Counted from the first letter of the stretch, positions 35,299 to 43,388 are shown. The stretch is DNA of 48,070 nt from Acetobacter fallax (GCF_011516735.1 NZ_WOSX01000027.1:1-48070); one strand, 5' to 3'. The notes: generated by a model not told the origin, from the letters alone. Translations and numbers: made by a program.

Positions 35299-35389
35299 AC
35301 AAATCGGGATTTCGCGAGCCGGCACATTACGCGGCGTCCGGGCCGAAGCTAGATTGCCTGTCCGGATACCAGAAACCCGAAAGCAGATT

Positions 35390-35788
35390 ATGAAACTGTC
35401 TCAGGCGACCACTATGCTCGATGTTGCTCTTGCCGAGGCGCAAAAGCGCGGCGTCAGTGTCTGCATCTCCATTCTGGATGCCGCAGCGTGGCCCGTGGCC
35501 TTCATCCGGATGGATGGCGCGCCGCTCGGTGTCATTGACGTCGCCGGAAAAAAGGCCCGGACAGCCATCCTGTTCCAGATGGACAGCGAGGTTTTCGCAA
35601 AAATCGGTTGCCCCGGAGGTGACGCCTATACGCTTGAGAACACCAATGGCGGCCTGACGAGCTTTGGCGGCGGGATAGTTCTCAGGACCGCTGACAGCAC
35701 GGTGCTGGGTTCGATAGGCGTATCGGGCGCGAGCACCGAAGACGACATCGCGATCGCACAGGCCGCCGCAAAAACACTCACCGCCTGA
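35390..35788 (+). CDS. GlcG/HbpS-like (DUF336) protein
   Basis: 132 residues. The heme-binding-protein HbpS / GlcG fold is indicated by LDVALAEAQKRGVSVCISILDAAAWPVAFIRMDGA, the AGKKARTAILF helix and the C-terminal GGGIVLRTADSTVLGSIGVSGASTEDDIAIAQAA (each quoted region is one continuous stretch). Family members bind haem, cobalamin or small hydroxyacids and are often coded with transporters or oxidoreductases; their roles are mostly unproven. ATG 35390 is preferred over an upstream TTG because the domain starts there. The MFS gene begins 24 bases after its stop. Confidence 0.82.
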   Translation: MKLSQATTMLDVALAEAQKRGVSVCISILDAAAWPVAFIRMDGAPLGVIDVAGKKARTAILFQMDSEVFAKIGCPGGDAYTLENTNGGLTSFGGGIVLRTADSTVLGSIGVSGASTEDDIAIAQAAAKTLTA

Positions 35789-35812
35789 TCTTCTTCCGTT
35801 CCGGACTTCCAC

Positions 35813-37087
35813 ATGACAAAAACAGTTCCGCCCGCGCGCGGCACTTCGCCGATCGTGCCACCACACGGCGTGAAAGCCGCTTTTTTCATTCTCACTTTCG
35901 GCACATTTGTGGTCGGAACGGGCGAATTCGCGATTATGGGGATGCTGCCGCAATTCGCGGCATCCCTCGGTCTTTCGACGGCGGCTGCCGGGTATGCCAT
36001 TACCGCCTATGCGCTGGGCGTCGTAATCGGCGCCCCGCTCATCACGATCCTCGGCGCGCGCCTGTCACGCCGTGAGCTTTTGCTCATCCTGTTTCTGCTG
36101 TTCGGCTTCGCCAATATCCTGAGTGTCGCCATGCAGACACCCGGCACGGTGGAAATCGCCCGCTTCATCACCGGGCTGCCGCACGGGGCGCTGATCGGCA
36201 TCTCGGCGTTAGTGGGGGCGTCGATGGTCGAACGCTCCAGGCGAGGATGGGCTGTGGGACGGATACTTTCCGGCATCGCGATTTCAACCCTTGTCGGAGC
36301 ACCGTTCTCGACGTTTGCTGCGGATCATTTCGGATGGCGCGTCGCCTATCTCATCATCGCCGCTCTCGGCTTCCTGACGTTCCTCGGAGTCTGGCGTTAT
36401 ATCCCGGCGGATCATCCCAACCGCAGGAATTCGCCGTTGCGCGAGGTCAGGGCGCTGATGAACACGCAGATCCTGCTAACATTGCTGACAGCGGCCATCG
36501 GTTTTGGCGGCATGTTCGCAATCTATACCTATCTCACGAGCGTCCTTCAGAATGTCACGCATGTTCCGGAATGGCGGATCATGATCTACATGATCATGTC
36601 CGGCATGGGCATGCTGATCGGCGCCAATGCGGGCGCATGGCTCGTCGATCGCAATCTCAATCTCGCAGCGATCATTGCGCTGGCAGGCAGCGCCCTGGTG
36701 ATGCTCGTTTTCCCGTTCGTTCTGCATAACGAAGTCGCTCTCATGATCGATGTGCTGCTTGTGCCGGGCTTCGTGAACGCACTTGGACCATCGCTTCAGA
36801 CCCGGCTCATGGATTTCGCAGGCGACGCCCAGACACTCGCGGCTTCACTCAACCACTCGGCTTTCAATATCGCCAATGCGCTCGGAGCCTCGCTGGGCAG
36901 CGCCCTGCTGGCCAGACAGTTCGGCTATGGCTCGCTCGGGATTGGCGGCGCTCTCCTGTCGGTCGGCGGATTGCTGGTCTATCTCGTAGCACTTGCGCTG
37001 CTGAAGCGGAGCGGGTCGGTGGAAACGCGCGGGGCAATCGACCAGGACATGGATTCCGGTAGTCATCTCCAGCACCCGCTCTCCTGA
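35813..37087 (+). CDS. MFS transporter, AraJ/SotB-like (DHA1)
   Basis: 424 residues with 12 membrane helices. The first helix carries FVVGTGEFAIMGMLPQFA, the signature of the AraJ/SotB/YdhP group of arabinose- and drug-efflux proteins, and motif A is seen in GARLSRRELLL. Function is probably export of a small sugar-like or organic compound. It is the last gene of the iclR-glcG-like-MFS cassette. A 28-bp palindrome lies downstream (37171-37198) before the convergent ATPase gene. Confidence 0.87.
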   Translation: MTKTVPPARGTSPIVPPHGVKAAFFILTFGTFVVGTGEFAIMGMLPQFAASLGLSTAAAGYAITAYALGVVIGAPLITILGARLSRRELLLILFLLFGFANILSVAMQTPGTVEIARFITGLPHGALIGISALVGASMVERSRRGWAVGRILSGIAISTLVGAPFSTFAADHFGWRVAYLIIAALGFLTFLGVWRYIPADHPNRRNSPLREVRALMNTQILLTLLTAAIGFGGMFAIYTYLTSVLQNVTHVPEWRIMIYMIMSGMGMLIGANAGAWLVDRNLNLAAIIALAGSALVMLVFPFVLHNEVALMIDVLLVPGFVNALGPSLQTRLMDFAGDAQTLAASLNHSAFNIANALGASLGSALLARQFGYGSLGIGGALLSVGGLLVYLVALALLKRSGSVETRGAIDQDMDSGSHLQHPLS

Positions 37088-37170
37088 AACTCAGGAACTT
37101 CCGGAAGTGCAGACCCTTGCCGGCAGAAGCCTTCGATCCTCAAAAACACCAACCATGACACTACACCCTG

Positions 37171-37198
37171 GCCATGCATGGAAATTTTCATGCATGGC
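37171..37198. terminator. 28-bp palindrome between convergent genes, probable bidirectional terminator
   Basis: GCCATGCATG, GAAATTTT, CATGCATGGC: 10-bp perfect arms around an AT segment that is itself largely self-complementary. It sits between the ends of the MFS and SbcC-like genes. Confidence 0.45.
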
Positions 37199-37247
37199 AA
37201 AGGGCACCGGATGGATCACATCCTGATCGAACGTCTGTGGCGTTCCG

Positions 37248-39908
37248 TCAGTATTGAGTGTGTTTATCTTCATGCTTTTGGGACCACTCAAAACACACCC
37301 GGTTCCCCGGCACATGCCTGAACGCGCGATCACGACAGGTCAGCAAAATGACCTGCATCCGTTTCGCGGCGTCGCAGATAACGTCAATCAGTAATTCGAG
37401 CCGGACGTCATCGGAATAAACCAGCGGATCATCCAGAATCAGAGACACCGGCAGCCCCTGCTCAAGAAGAATGTCGGCAAAAGCAATCCGGGTCAGCACG
37501 GCCAGCTGCTCCTGAGTGCCTTTTGACAGGCTCGTACATTCCTCGTTCAGCCCGCCACGGATGACACCCTCAAGCCCGAGATCCTCACTGAACGTCAGAT
37601 CACAGCCCGGCATAAGGCGATCCACATAGCTCTTCACACGCCGGGCCACCGGACCAGCAAAACGGGCGGAAGTCTCCGCGCGCGCCTCATCGAGAGTGTT
37701 GCGCAACAGCCTGATGGTCTCAGCCTCGTCCGTCACACGCCGGAATGCCTCACGCGCCGCATCCGCCGCCTCGCGCGCAGCCGCGTCACGCTCAGCCAGC
37801 CCCTTGCCGCCTTCGCTCTCAATCGTGCCCCGCAAATGGGCAATCTGCGTCTCAAGCTTTCTGCACGTCTCGCCAGCCAGCCGCATACGGTCGTCAATAC
37901 CCGTCATCCTGCGCGCGATGGCCACCGGATCGTGCGCGGTCGCGTTGCGCATGGCTTCTTCCAGCTTCACCGCAGCTTCAGCCGCACGCTTCCGGGCCTC
38001 CGTCAGACTGACATCCAGATCAGCAAACTCGGGAAGGTTTTCAATTTCAGCCCTCTGCGCTTCGGCATGCGACAGATCACTTTCCGCACCCGCCTCAGCC
38101 GCCGCAAGCGGGATGTTGTCTGTCTCCAGCCGCCGCTGTGCTTCCATCGCGCTGTTATAAGCACCATCCGCAGGTCCAAAAACGTTTTCAGCCTCCTCCA
38201 GAGTTCTGCTCAGGGCGGCAATGTCAGGGGGCGCGACCTCTTCCTGCGGGTCATCCTCCGCAAGCTCCCTCACAAAAAGCCTGAGCGCCTGCGAACCGGC
38301 CGCCAGCCCGATCGCATCATCGGCCGGGGTCACAGCGTCGATCCGTGCCGCCAGCGTGCGACGCTCCGCCGCCGCCTCACGGGCCGCCTCGTTCCGCAGC
38401 CGCGCTTCAGCCAGACTGGCGACACCGAATGTCTCAAGAGCCAGATCACGCTTCCGCTGCGCATCCGCAAGCTCCAGTTCCGCACTGGCCACACTGGCCG
38501 GAGGCCGCACCAGAAATTCAGCCCCGCCGACCCGGATGGTCACATCCTGCGTGACACTGTGCTCCCCGGCCGCCATCGGCAGGCCATCGACCGTCACCCC
38601 GGACACATCGCCGGAAAGCACGATCACCGCAGTCCCGACACTCATCCGCGCCCGCGCTTCGGCAACCTTGCGCTCATGCTTTTCCAGCGACGCCATATGC
38701 TCCGGAGCGATCAGCGATCCACTGACTGCTCCGGCATCCCGATACTGAGTCTCCAGCCGGCCAAGTTCAGCATAGCGCAGCCGTGCCGCGGCAACCGCAG
38801 CCCGGCGGCGCAACAACTGTTGCAGCTTCTGCCCGTCATCCAGCGCCACACGCGCGTCCCGCTGTGCAACACGCGCCCGCTCCAGAGCCTCCCGGGTCTG
38901 CCTGACCTTTTCCTGCGCACGACCAGGATCAGCAGCAACAACAGCACGTCTCTCCCGTGCCTTCGCAAGCGCGCGTCCCGCCGCATCCCGAGCCTCAAGC
39001 GCCCTCCTGTGCCGACCCTGAAGATCCTCCAGCGCTTTCGCCACACCGTTCGCCGCCTCTTTCTCCGCGCGCCGCGTCGTGAGAATCTGTGCCGCGCTCC
39101 GGGCCACCTCAAGCTCTGCTTCCAGAGCTTTGCGAGCCTGAATATCGGCCTCATCCGCAATCTCGCGCTCCGCCAGCTTCAGCCGGGTGCGTGCATCCTC
39201 AAGGTCGCGAAAATTTCCTTCAAGCGCAGCCAGTCGCTTTCCTGCTTCTTCAGCTTCACCCTCCGCCACCTCGACCGCTTTCTGCGCCTCGGTCAGCCTG
39301 CCGCGCCGCTGACCCGTCTGCGTCCAGTAAACGCCATACTGTTCCTCAATCCGGTCGCGCACACGCCTGTAGCCAGGCCCACCCATAATGGCGCCAACCT
39401 CAGCCTCCAGGATCGACCGCACCGTGTCACGAACGATCTGCCCTGGCGCCGTCACCGACAATGCCTCGGCCTGGCCGACCCAGAGCAGACCAAGCGCTCC
39501 CTGGTTCGACAGATCACCCTTCGAACTGGTGTCCTTTACCGATCCCAGAAGATCATGCAGCCGCTTTTCAGCATCCTCGCCCTGCGCCCGCCCGTCCGGT
39601 CCGCTGACCTCGACCGACATGCTTTTCAGAAAACGCTTGGTGACACTCCACGAAGCCCCATCGACTTCAAAATCAACAAGGATCTGCGGAGCGACCAGAT
39701 CACCATGAGGCGCATAGGACCGCGTAAGCTGATTTTTCGTGCCATGGCGAACAAAAAAAGCAGCCCGAAGCGCTTCGAGGAGCGTCGATTTCCCGGTCTC
39801 GTTCGGCTCGATAATGATGTTCAGACCGCCAGTCAGCCCGTCAATGCTGACCGGTTCACGGAATTTCCGAAAACCCGTCGCCGTCATCCGGCAGATACGA
39901 AGACTCAT
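37248..39908 (-). CDS. SMC/Rad50-like ATPase (SbcC/YhaN type)
   Basis: 886 residues. The N-terminal ATPase half has MTATGFRKFREPVSI and a P-loop EPNETGKS (34-41) in which the usual first glycine is Glu. Long coiled coils (about 200-390 and 470-760) surround a beta-rich insertion near 420-480 (VIVLSGDVSGVTVDGLP) in place of a zinc hook; no CxxC motif is present. The C-terminal half has signature SKGTQEQL, Walker B LILDDP (823-828), D-loop YSDD and VILLTCRDRAF. With its partner it probably processes DNA ends or hairpins. Its ATG overlaps the partner gene stop by four bases. It resembles B. subtilis YhaN more than E. coli SbcC in size. Confidence 0.85.
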   Translation of the reverse strand: MSLRICRMTATGFRKFREPVSIDGLTGGLNIIIEPNETGKSTLLEALRAAFFVRHGTKNQLTRSYAPHGDLVAPQILVDFEVDGASWSVTKRFLKSMSVEVSGPDGRAQGEDAEKRLHDLLGSVKDTSSKGDLSNQGALGLLWVGQAEALSVTAPGQIVRDTVRSILEAEVGAIMGGPGYRRVRDRIEEQYGVYWTQTGQRRGRLTEAQKAVEVAEGEAEEAGKRLAALEGNFRDLEDARTRLKLAEREIADEADIQARKALEAELEVARSAAQILTTRRAEKEAANGVAKALEDLQGRHRRALEARDAAGRALAKARERRAVVAADPGRAQEKVRQTREALERARVAQRDARVALDDGQKLQQLLRRRAAVAAARLRYAELGRLETQYRDAGAVSGSLIAPEHMASLEKHERKVAEARARMSVGTAVIVLSGDVSGVTVDGLPMAAGEHSVTQDVTIRVGGAEFLVRPPASVASAELELADAQRKRDLALETFGVASLAEARLRNEAAREAAAERRTLAARIDAVTPADDAIGLAAGSQALRLFVRELAEDDPQEEVAPPDIAALSRTLEEAENVFGPADGAYNSAMEAQRRLETDNIPLAAAEAGAESDLSHAEAQRAEIENLPEFADLDVSLTEARKRAAEAAVKLEEAMRNATAHDPVAIARRMTGIDDRMRLAGETCRKLETQIAHLRGTIESEGGKGLAERDAAAREAADAAREAFRRVTDEAETIRLLRNTLDEARAETSARFAGPVARRVKSYVDRLMPGCDLTFSEDLGLEGVIRGGLNEECTSLSKGTQEQLAVLTRIAFADILLEQGLPVSLILDDPLVYSDDVRLELLIDVICDAAKRMQVILLTCRDRAFRHVPGNRVCFEWSQKHEDKHTQY

Positions 39909-41014
39909 ATCTGTTCCTCACGGCTATACTCAATGAGCAGACGCTCCAGCGCGCGCCTGGCGATCAGCGCGTCCGGGCCACCCGCCCTGATCAGCGCACT
40001 CAGCTTCTCCGCCGCAATCCCGGGCGTTCCTTCGGCAGCAAGAGCAGCAAGGTCATCGTCATCCGGCCGGCCGACAAGATCATCAGCGCGCAGATCCAGA
40101 AAACGCAGCCTGTGGCAAAGATCGTGTTCCGCCTTACCAAGAATGGCAACCCGATCCGTAAGATCCGTTATTCCCGCCAGCAGGAGTTGCAGCAACGTGT
40201 TCGGCGCGTCGATGTCACCGAGCAGCGCCGCACAGTCAGCATCAAAAGCCGCGACATCATTCACCGTCCAGTCCCGCATCAGCCACTGAAAACGCCCCGT
40301 CCGGATCGGCGTCACCAGCGGCCCGGCCCCCTCCGCAACATCGACAAGCAGAACAGATCCCGGATCATCACGCTGAAAACGGTCGGCCTCGGGCGTCCCC
40401 GCATACCACGTGCGGTCATCAACCCTGAGCACGCCATGCCAGTCGCCCAGTGCCAGATAATCAAGCCCTGAGCGCCGCGCACGATCGGCGGCAATCTGGT
40501 TGTTTGTCTCGCCCCGTGAACCAAAATCGCGGATCGATCCATGCGCAAGACCAATCCGAAGCCGGGCGCCAGGCGTCTCCATGCTGTCGAACTGATGCGT
40601 GGGATCGTCGAGATGATGACGATACGTCAACGGCGCGGGAAGCAGCCAGACACCCTCTTCCATTTCCACCGGCTCAGGTTCGGTCAGAACGACAATCCGG
40701 CTTCCGGCTCGGGCGCGAACGCGGTCCCAGAGCCCGCCATTGCGCGCGAAATCATGATTCCCCGGCAACAGCCACCAGCGACACGCATGACGTTCCATCC
40801 GGGAGAGAGCCTGCACAATCGTGCGATCCTCCGGCCCTTCCGTATCAAAAACGTCCCCGGCAACCACGACATGCGCGGCGCCATGCTCCGCGGCAGCCCG
40901 GCCCATGGCATCGATGGCATCAAACCGCGCTTCAGAAAGAGCCGCCCGTATGTCCGGATCAAAGCGGCCAAACGGCTTGCCAAGTTGCCAGTCCGCACTG
41001 TGGATAAACTTCAT
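39905..41014 (-). CDS. DNA repair exonuclease subunit, SbcD/YhaO-like metallophosphoesterase
   Basis: 369 residues from MKFIHSADWQLGKPFG. Calcineurin-like metal-binding motifs are in order: HSADWQ (Gln where many SbcD have His), VVVAGDVFDTEG, LLPGNHDF, GLAHGSI and LGDWHG. A C-terminal helical part (about 240-369) would bind the ATPase coiled coils. It is the Mre11-like nuclease of a two-gene operon with the ATPase downstream. An in-frame ATG seven codons earlier is possible; the family start favours 41014. The terminator at 41141-41176 separates it from the lipoprotein gene upstream. Confidence 0.85.
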   Translation of the reverse strand: MKFIHSADWQLGKPFGRFDPDIRAALSEARFDAIDAMGRAAAEHGAAHVVVAGDVFDTEGPEDRTIVQALSRMERHACRWWLLPGNHDFARNGGLWDRVRARAGSRIVVLTEPEPVEMEEGVWLLPAPLTYRHHLDDPTHQFDSMETPGARLRIGLAHGSIRDFGSRGETNNQIAADRARRSGLDYLALGDWHGVLRVDDRTWYAGTPEADRFQRDDPGSVLLVDVAEGAGPLVTPIRTGRFQWLMRDWTVNDVAAFDADCAALLGDIDAPNTLLQLLLAGITDLTDRVAILGKAEHDLCHRLRFLDLRADDLVGRPDDDDLAALAAEGTPGIAAEKLSALIRAGGPDALIARRALERLLIEYSREEQI

Positions 41015-41110
41015 GGGCTCTTTTGACGCCACCATTCACAATTCACGCAAAATGATTCTCTCACGCGAACCATGCTCTGGCAACAAACAGACCAGCCCCG
41101 GACCCGTCAC

Positions 41111-41140
41111 AACTCAACCCATCACAACTCAACCCATCAC
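41111..41140. repeat. Perfect tandem duplication, 15-bp unit x2
   Basis: AACTCAACCCATCAC occurs twice back to back between the SbcD-like gene and the upstream terminator. Confidence 0.8.
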
Positions 41141-41176
41141 AAAAAAGAAACGACGGTACCCGAAGGCACCGCCGTC
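41141..41176 (-). terminator. Intrinsic terminator of the small lipoprotein gene
   Basis: On the minus strand an 11-bp stem (with two G-U pairs) encloses a TTCG-type loop (GCCTTCGGGT) and is followed by TTTCTTTTTT. It stands 35 bases after the lipoprotein stop and ends that transcript before the nuclease gene. Confidence 0.75.
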
Positions 41177-41210
41177 CACAGTCCGGTTACGAGTGCAGTG
41201 ACCCGTCGTC

Positions 41211-41381
41211 TCAGTTGCCCGTCGCCCGATCAATCGAACGCCCGGCCTTCTCAACCGGTCCCTGCGGCGGATCAATCGTGTCCCGAACCTTTTCGCCAAA
41301 AGTCCGCTTGTGGGGCTCGCAGGCCGTCAGTCCAAGACAACACACCGAAACAGCCAGCACCGCCGCAATAGTCAGACGCAT
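41211..41381 (-). CDS. Small lipoprotein, 56 residues
   Basis: Begins MRLTIAAVLAVSVCCLGLTA with lipobox LTAC (Cys21). The mature part, about 36 residues, is hydrophilic (EPHKRTFGEKVRDTIDPPQG, then VEKAGRSIDRATGN). AAGGA lies about six bases before the ATG and an intrinsic terminator follows, so this is a single-gene transcription unit. The function is unknown. Confidence 0.75.
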   Translation of the reverse strand: MRLTIAAVLAVSVCCLGLTACEPHKRTFGEKVRDTIDPPQGPVEKAGRSIDRATGN

Positions 41382-41422
41382 GAAAAATCCTTCCGTGATG
41401 CTCTCAGGATGAGCCTTCCCTG

Positions 41423-41725
41423 TCAGCGTCCCGGCAGGACAATAGTTTCACGCGATGAAGAACTCTTTCCCGGTGCGACATGCCTGAAGCCACGCGTGTT
41501 CGGTGCCCCGCGTTCCGGTGCTGATGGAAACGGCCCCGGAATGACATGCCGGGGCCGGGTCAGAAGCCGATACGTCGCAAGCCACCGCTCAGCCTCCTCG
41601 ATCTGCCCGGCCCCATGGGCCGCTTCCAGTCGTCGCGCTGCAACATGTGCGGCATCGGTTCCGTGTTCAAGTATCAATGCGCAGATAATCTTTGTTTCAG
41701 TTTCAGTTTCAACTGAACCTGCCAT
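41423..41725 (-). CDS. Conserved-looking small protein (helical N-terminal half)
   Basis: 100 residues. An N-terminal helical domain (KIICALILEHGTDAAHVAAR, RLEAAHGAGQIEEAERWLAT) is followed by a disordered Pro/Arg/Ser tail. The pattern of the N-terminal half resembles the small DUF6961-type proteins of alphaproteobacteria, a weak similarity from memory. The start is very well supported by AGGAGGAACATA directly before the ATG. No partner gene is apparent. Confidence 0.65.
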   Translation of the reverse strand: MAGSVETETETKIICALILEHGTDAAHVAARRLEAAHGAGQIEEAERWLATYRLLTRPRHVIPGPFPSAPERGAPNTRGFRHVAPGKSSSSRETIVLPGR

Positions 41726-42404
41726 TATGTTCCTCCTGAATGAATAAAAATGATCATCTTTGTCTTTGGTTAATCGAACGTTACTGATAATGCGGTTGTG
41801 ATGAAATTATAGTCGCCGCAGTGGACACGTATTATACCAGAGGATCTGGCCTTTGACCTGTGTGCGACTGGCTGGTGCAGGACTGGCAGGGCTTTGCCCC
41901 GGAACCCACCAAAGGTCGCAGACCTTTGGAAACGCTCTGTTGTCGTTACGTGTTGATCTGTGATTTTTCAAAGGGTTAGCAGAATCCGGGCTCTGCCCGA
42001 ACCCGGCAGGGACCGCAGGCCCCTGCACCCCGATTGATTAATAATAAAATGGTTTCCAAAGGTCTGTGACCTTTGGTGGGTTCCAGGGCAAAGCCCTGGG
42101 AAGGAGCCAACACTTAACGCTAACAGCGCTTTTTGAACCCATTTTATTGAACAGATCGGGGCGCAGGGGGCCTGCGGTCCCTGCCGGGTCCGGGCAGAGC
42201 CCGGATACTCTCATCGACAGGTCAGTCTTCACAACCTGTAGTATTATACTCACCAGAGTTAAGGCTGACACACGGGAGGGAAGTCCCGCCATCCATCCTC
42301 CCACCTGCCCCCTGGTCCGTCTCAACGGAATGAAACCGATTCGTCGTCACAAGCCCGGCACAGGTAAAAAGTCCCGGCTATCGCCAGCCGGGATCATAAT
42401 GCAG
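41726..42404. other. Intergenic region occupied by full-length palindromic repeat copy G
   Basis: 679 bases. 41829-42250 is the repeat. The remaining 150 bases on its right hold no recognised feature. Confidence 0.6.
41829..42250. repeat. Composite palindromic repeat, copy G (most complete, about 420 bp)
   Basis: Order: terminal GTATTATACCAGAG; CAGGGCTTTGCCCCGG; hairpin AAAGGTCGCAGACCTTT; conserved linker GATCTGTGATTTTTCAAAG (41955-41973); left arm 41986-42056; core 42057-42134 with hairpins AAAGGTCTGTGACCTTT and CCAGGGCAAAGCCCTGG; right arm 42135-42204, the reverse complement of the left arm at close to 90 percent; right end GGTCAGTCTTCACAAC and GTATTATAC. The arms and core could form one large cruciform or RNA hairpin. 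The first third carries an inverted copy of the core hairpin. Confidence 0.88.
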
Positions 42405-42602
42405 TCAGCGGGGACCGCCCGGACGTGGCGGGGGCGGTGGAGGAAGTCTCCGGCGCCGCCTTCTGCGCCGGCGACGCGGAGGAGGAGGTGGCGGGGGATA
42501 ATACGCTGCTGCCGGCTGTGCCTGTGCCGGCAATGCGCCAACCACAGCAACCGCGGCTATCAGCAACGCAAGACTGCGGCGTGTCATGTTCCTGTCTGTC
42601 AT
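42405..42602 (-). CDS. Exported proline/arginine-rich small protein with an Arg10 tract
   Basis: 65 residues. A Sec signal (MTRRSLALLIAAVAVVGALP, cut after AQA) is followed by a mature segment of about 37 residues: AAAYY, seven Pro, ten Arg, LPPPPPPRPGGPR. The Arg run uses CGT, CGC, CGG, AGA and AGG codons and the Pro runs use all four Pro codons, so the tract is kept by selection on the protein and not by simple DNA slippage. ATG at 42602 has GAGGTG five bases upstream. The function is unknown; possibilities include binding to nucleic acid, anionic polysaccharide or lipid A in the periplasm. Confidence 0.65.
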   Translation of the reverse strand: MTDRNMTRRSLALLIAAVAVVGALPAQAQPAAAYYPPPPPPPRRRRRRRRRRLPPPPPPRPGGPR

Positions 42603-42803
42603 TGGCTCACCTCATTCTGCTGAGCCAGAATGAAACGGCCACGGTGTGCATTGGTTCAGATGCCATTGATGCGGCCTGACGCAAGAGGCCGGAATACGCC
42701 TTCAGAGGTGGATTCCCCGATCGCGACAGGGCAGAGGGGGGCGATCCCGGCACAATGTCAGACGCGCCGGAATGCGCGCTCATCCCTCTTTTTTCACGAT
42801 GCC

Positions 42804-42839
42804 GCCCGGTTGCAATAACCGGGCTCAGCCAGAGCCCGG
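42804..42839. terminator. Two overlapping, mutually exclusive hairpins downstream of the Gly-rich lipoprotein gene
   Basis: GCCCGGTT/AACCGGGC (42804-42811 with 42817-42824) and CCGGGCTC/GAGCCCGG (42819-42826 with 42832-42839) share the strand CCGGGC, so only one can form at a time. The position, 35-70 bases after the stop of the leftward lipoprotein gene, suggests termination. Confidence 0.4.
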
Positions 42840-42873
42840 TCAGCCTCACACAGATAAAACCCGGACGCGCCGA

Positions 42874-43086
42874 TTAGTATCCGCCGCGCTGTCCCCCTCC
42901 GTTTCCGCCTCCCTGTGGCCCTCCGCCCTGCATGCCCCCGCCACCATTCTGATTGCCACCGCCGCCAGGACCACCACGCTGACCATGGCCCCAGCCCCTG
43001 CCGCCGCGATGGCCGCCACCCGGAGGAGGGCCGAAACAGGCCGCGAGTGATACGGCGACAAGTGCCAGTGTCAGGATCTTCTTCAT
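42874..43086 (-). CDS. Glycine-rich small lipoprotein
   Basis: 70 residues. The signal MKKILTLALVAVSLAAC ends in lipobox LAAC (Cys17). The mature 53 residues are almost wholly Gly with Arg, His, Gln, Asn and Pro (HRGGRGWGHGQRGGPGGGG, then NQNGGGGMQGGG), so they are flexible and unfolded. AAGGA lies six bases before the ATG. It may act at the envelope as a flexible binding or spacer protein; the role is unknown. It lies upstream of the Arg/Pro-rich gene on the same strand, about 270 bases away. Confidence 0.7.
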   Translation of the reverse strand: MKKILTLALVAVSLAACFGPPPGGGHRGGRGWGHGQRGGPGGGGNQNGGGGMQGGGPQGGGNGGGQRGGY

Positions 43087-43223
43087 AACGTTTCCTTCTC
43101 GCTGTTCGCCACCGTTACGGGAGAAACACGGCCCTGAAAGGTCAGCGGTGTTACAGAAGGTAAGCCACCTTCGCCAGGTAATTCCCGGAATAAAAAAGTC
43201 AGGATTGTGCAGATACGGAAACG

Positions 43224-43388
43224 TCAGAAGCGACGCGGAGCCTGTCCCGAGATCGACTGATCATTGGGTCGGTGCCCGTCCAGCCCGCCCCGCTTTCCCG
43301 CGGCAAGAAATATCATCGCCCCGATAATCACCAGCATAACGCCGAACACGAACGACCTGATCAGTCTCCTGCGCTGGTGGGGTGACAT
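43224..43388 (-). CDS. Small single-pass membrane protein, 54 residues
   Basis: MSPHQRRRLIRSF is followed by the hydrophobic helix VFGVMLVIIGAMIFLAAG and a hydrophilic tail; the positive N-terminus suggests it stays in the cytoplasm. ATG 43388 has AGAGG six bases upstream and is preferred over an in-frame TTG at 43409. The function is unknown. Confidence 0.6.
   Translation of the reverse strand: MSPHQRRRLIRSFVFGVMLVIIGAMIFLAAGKRGGLDGHRPNDQSISGQAPRRF

Noticed and set aside
37836..40289. 817-codon open frame on the plus strand
   Set aside because: It runs antisense to the clearly conserved SbcC/SbcD-like genes; its Arg/Pro/Ser-rich composition is typical of the reverse frame of GC-rich genes.
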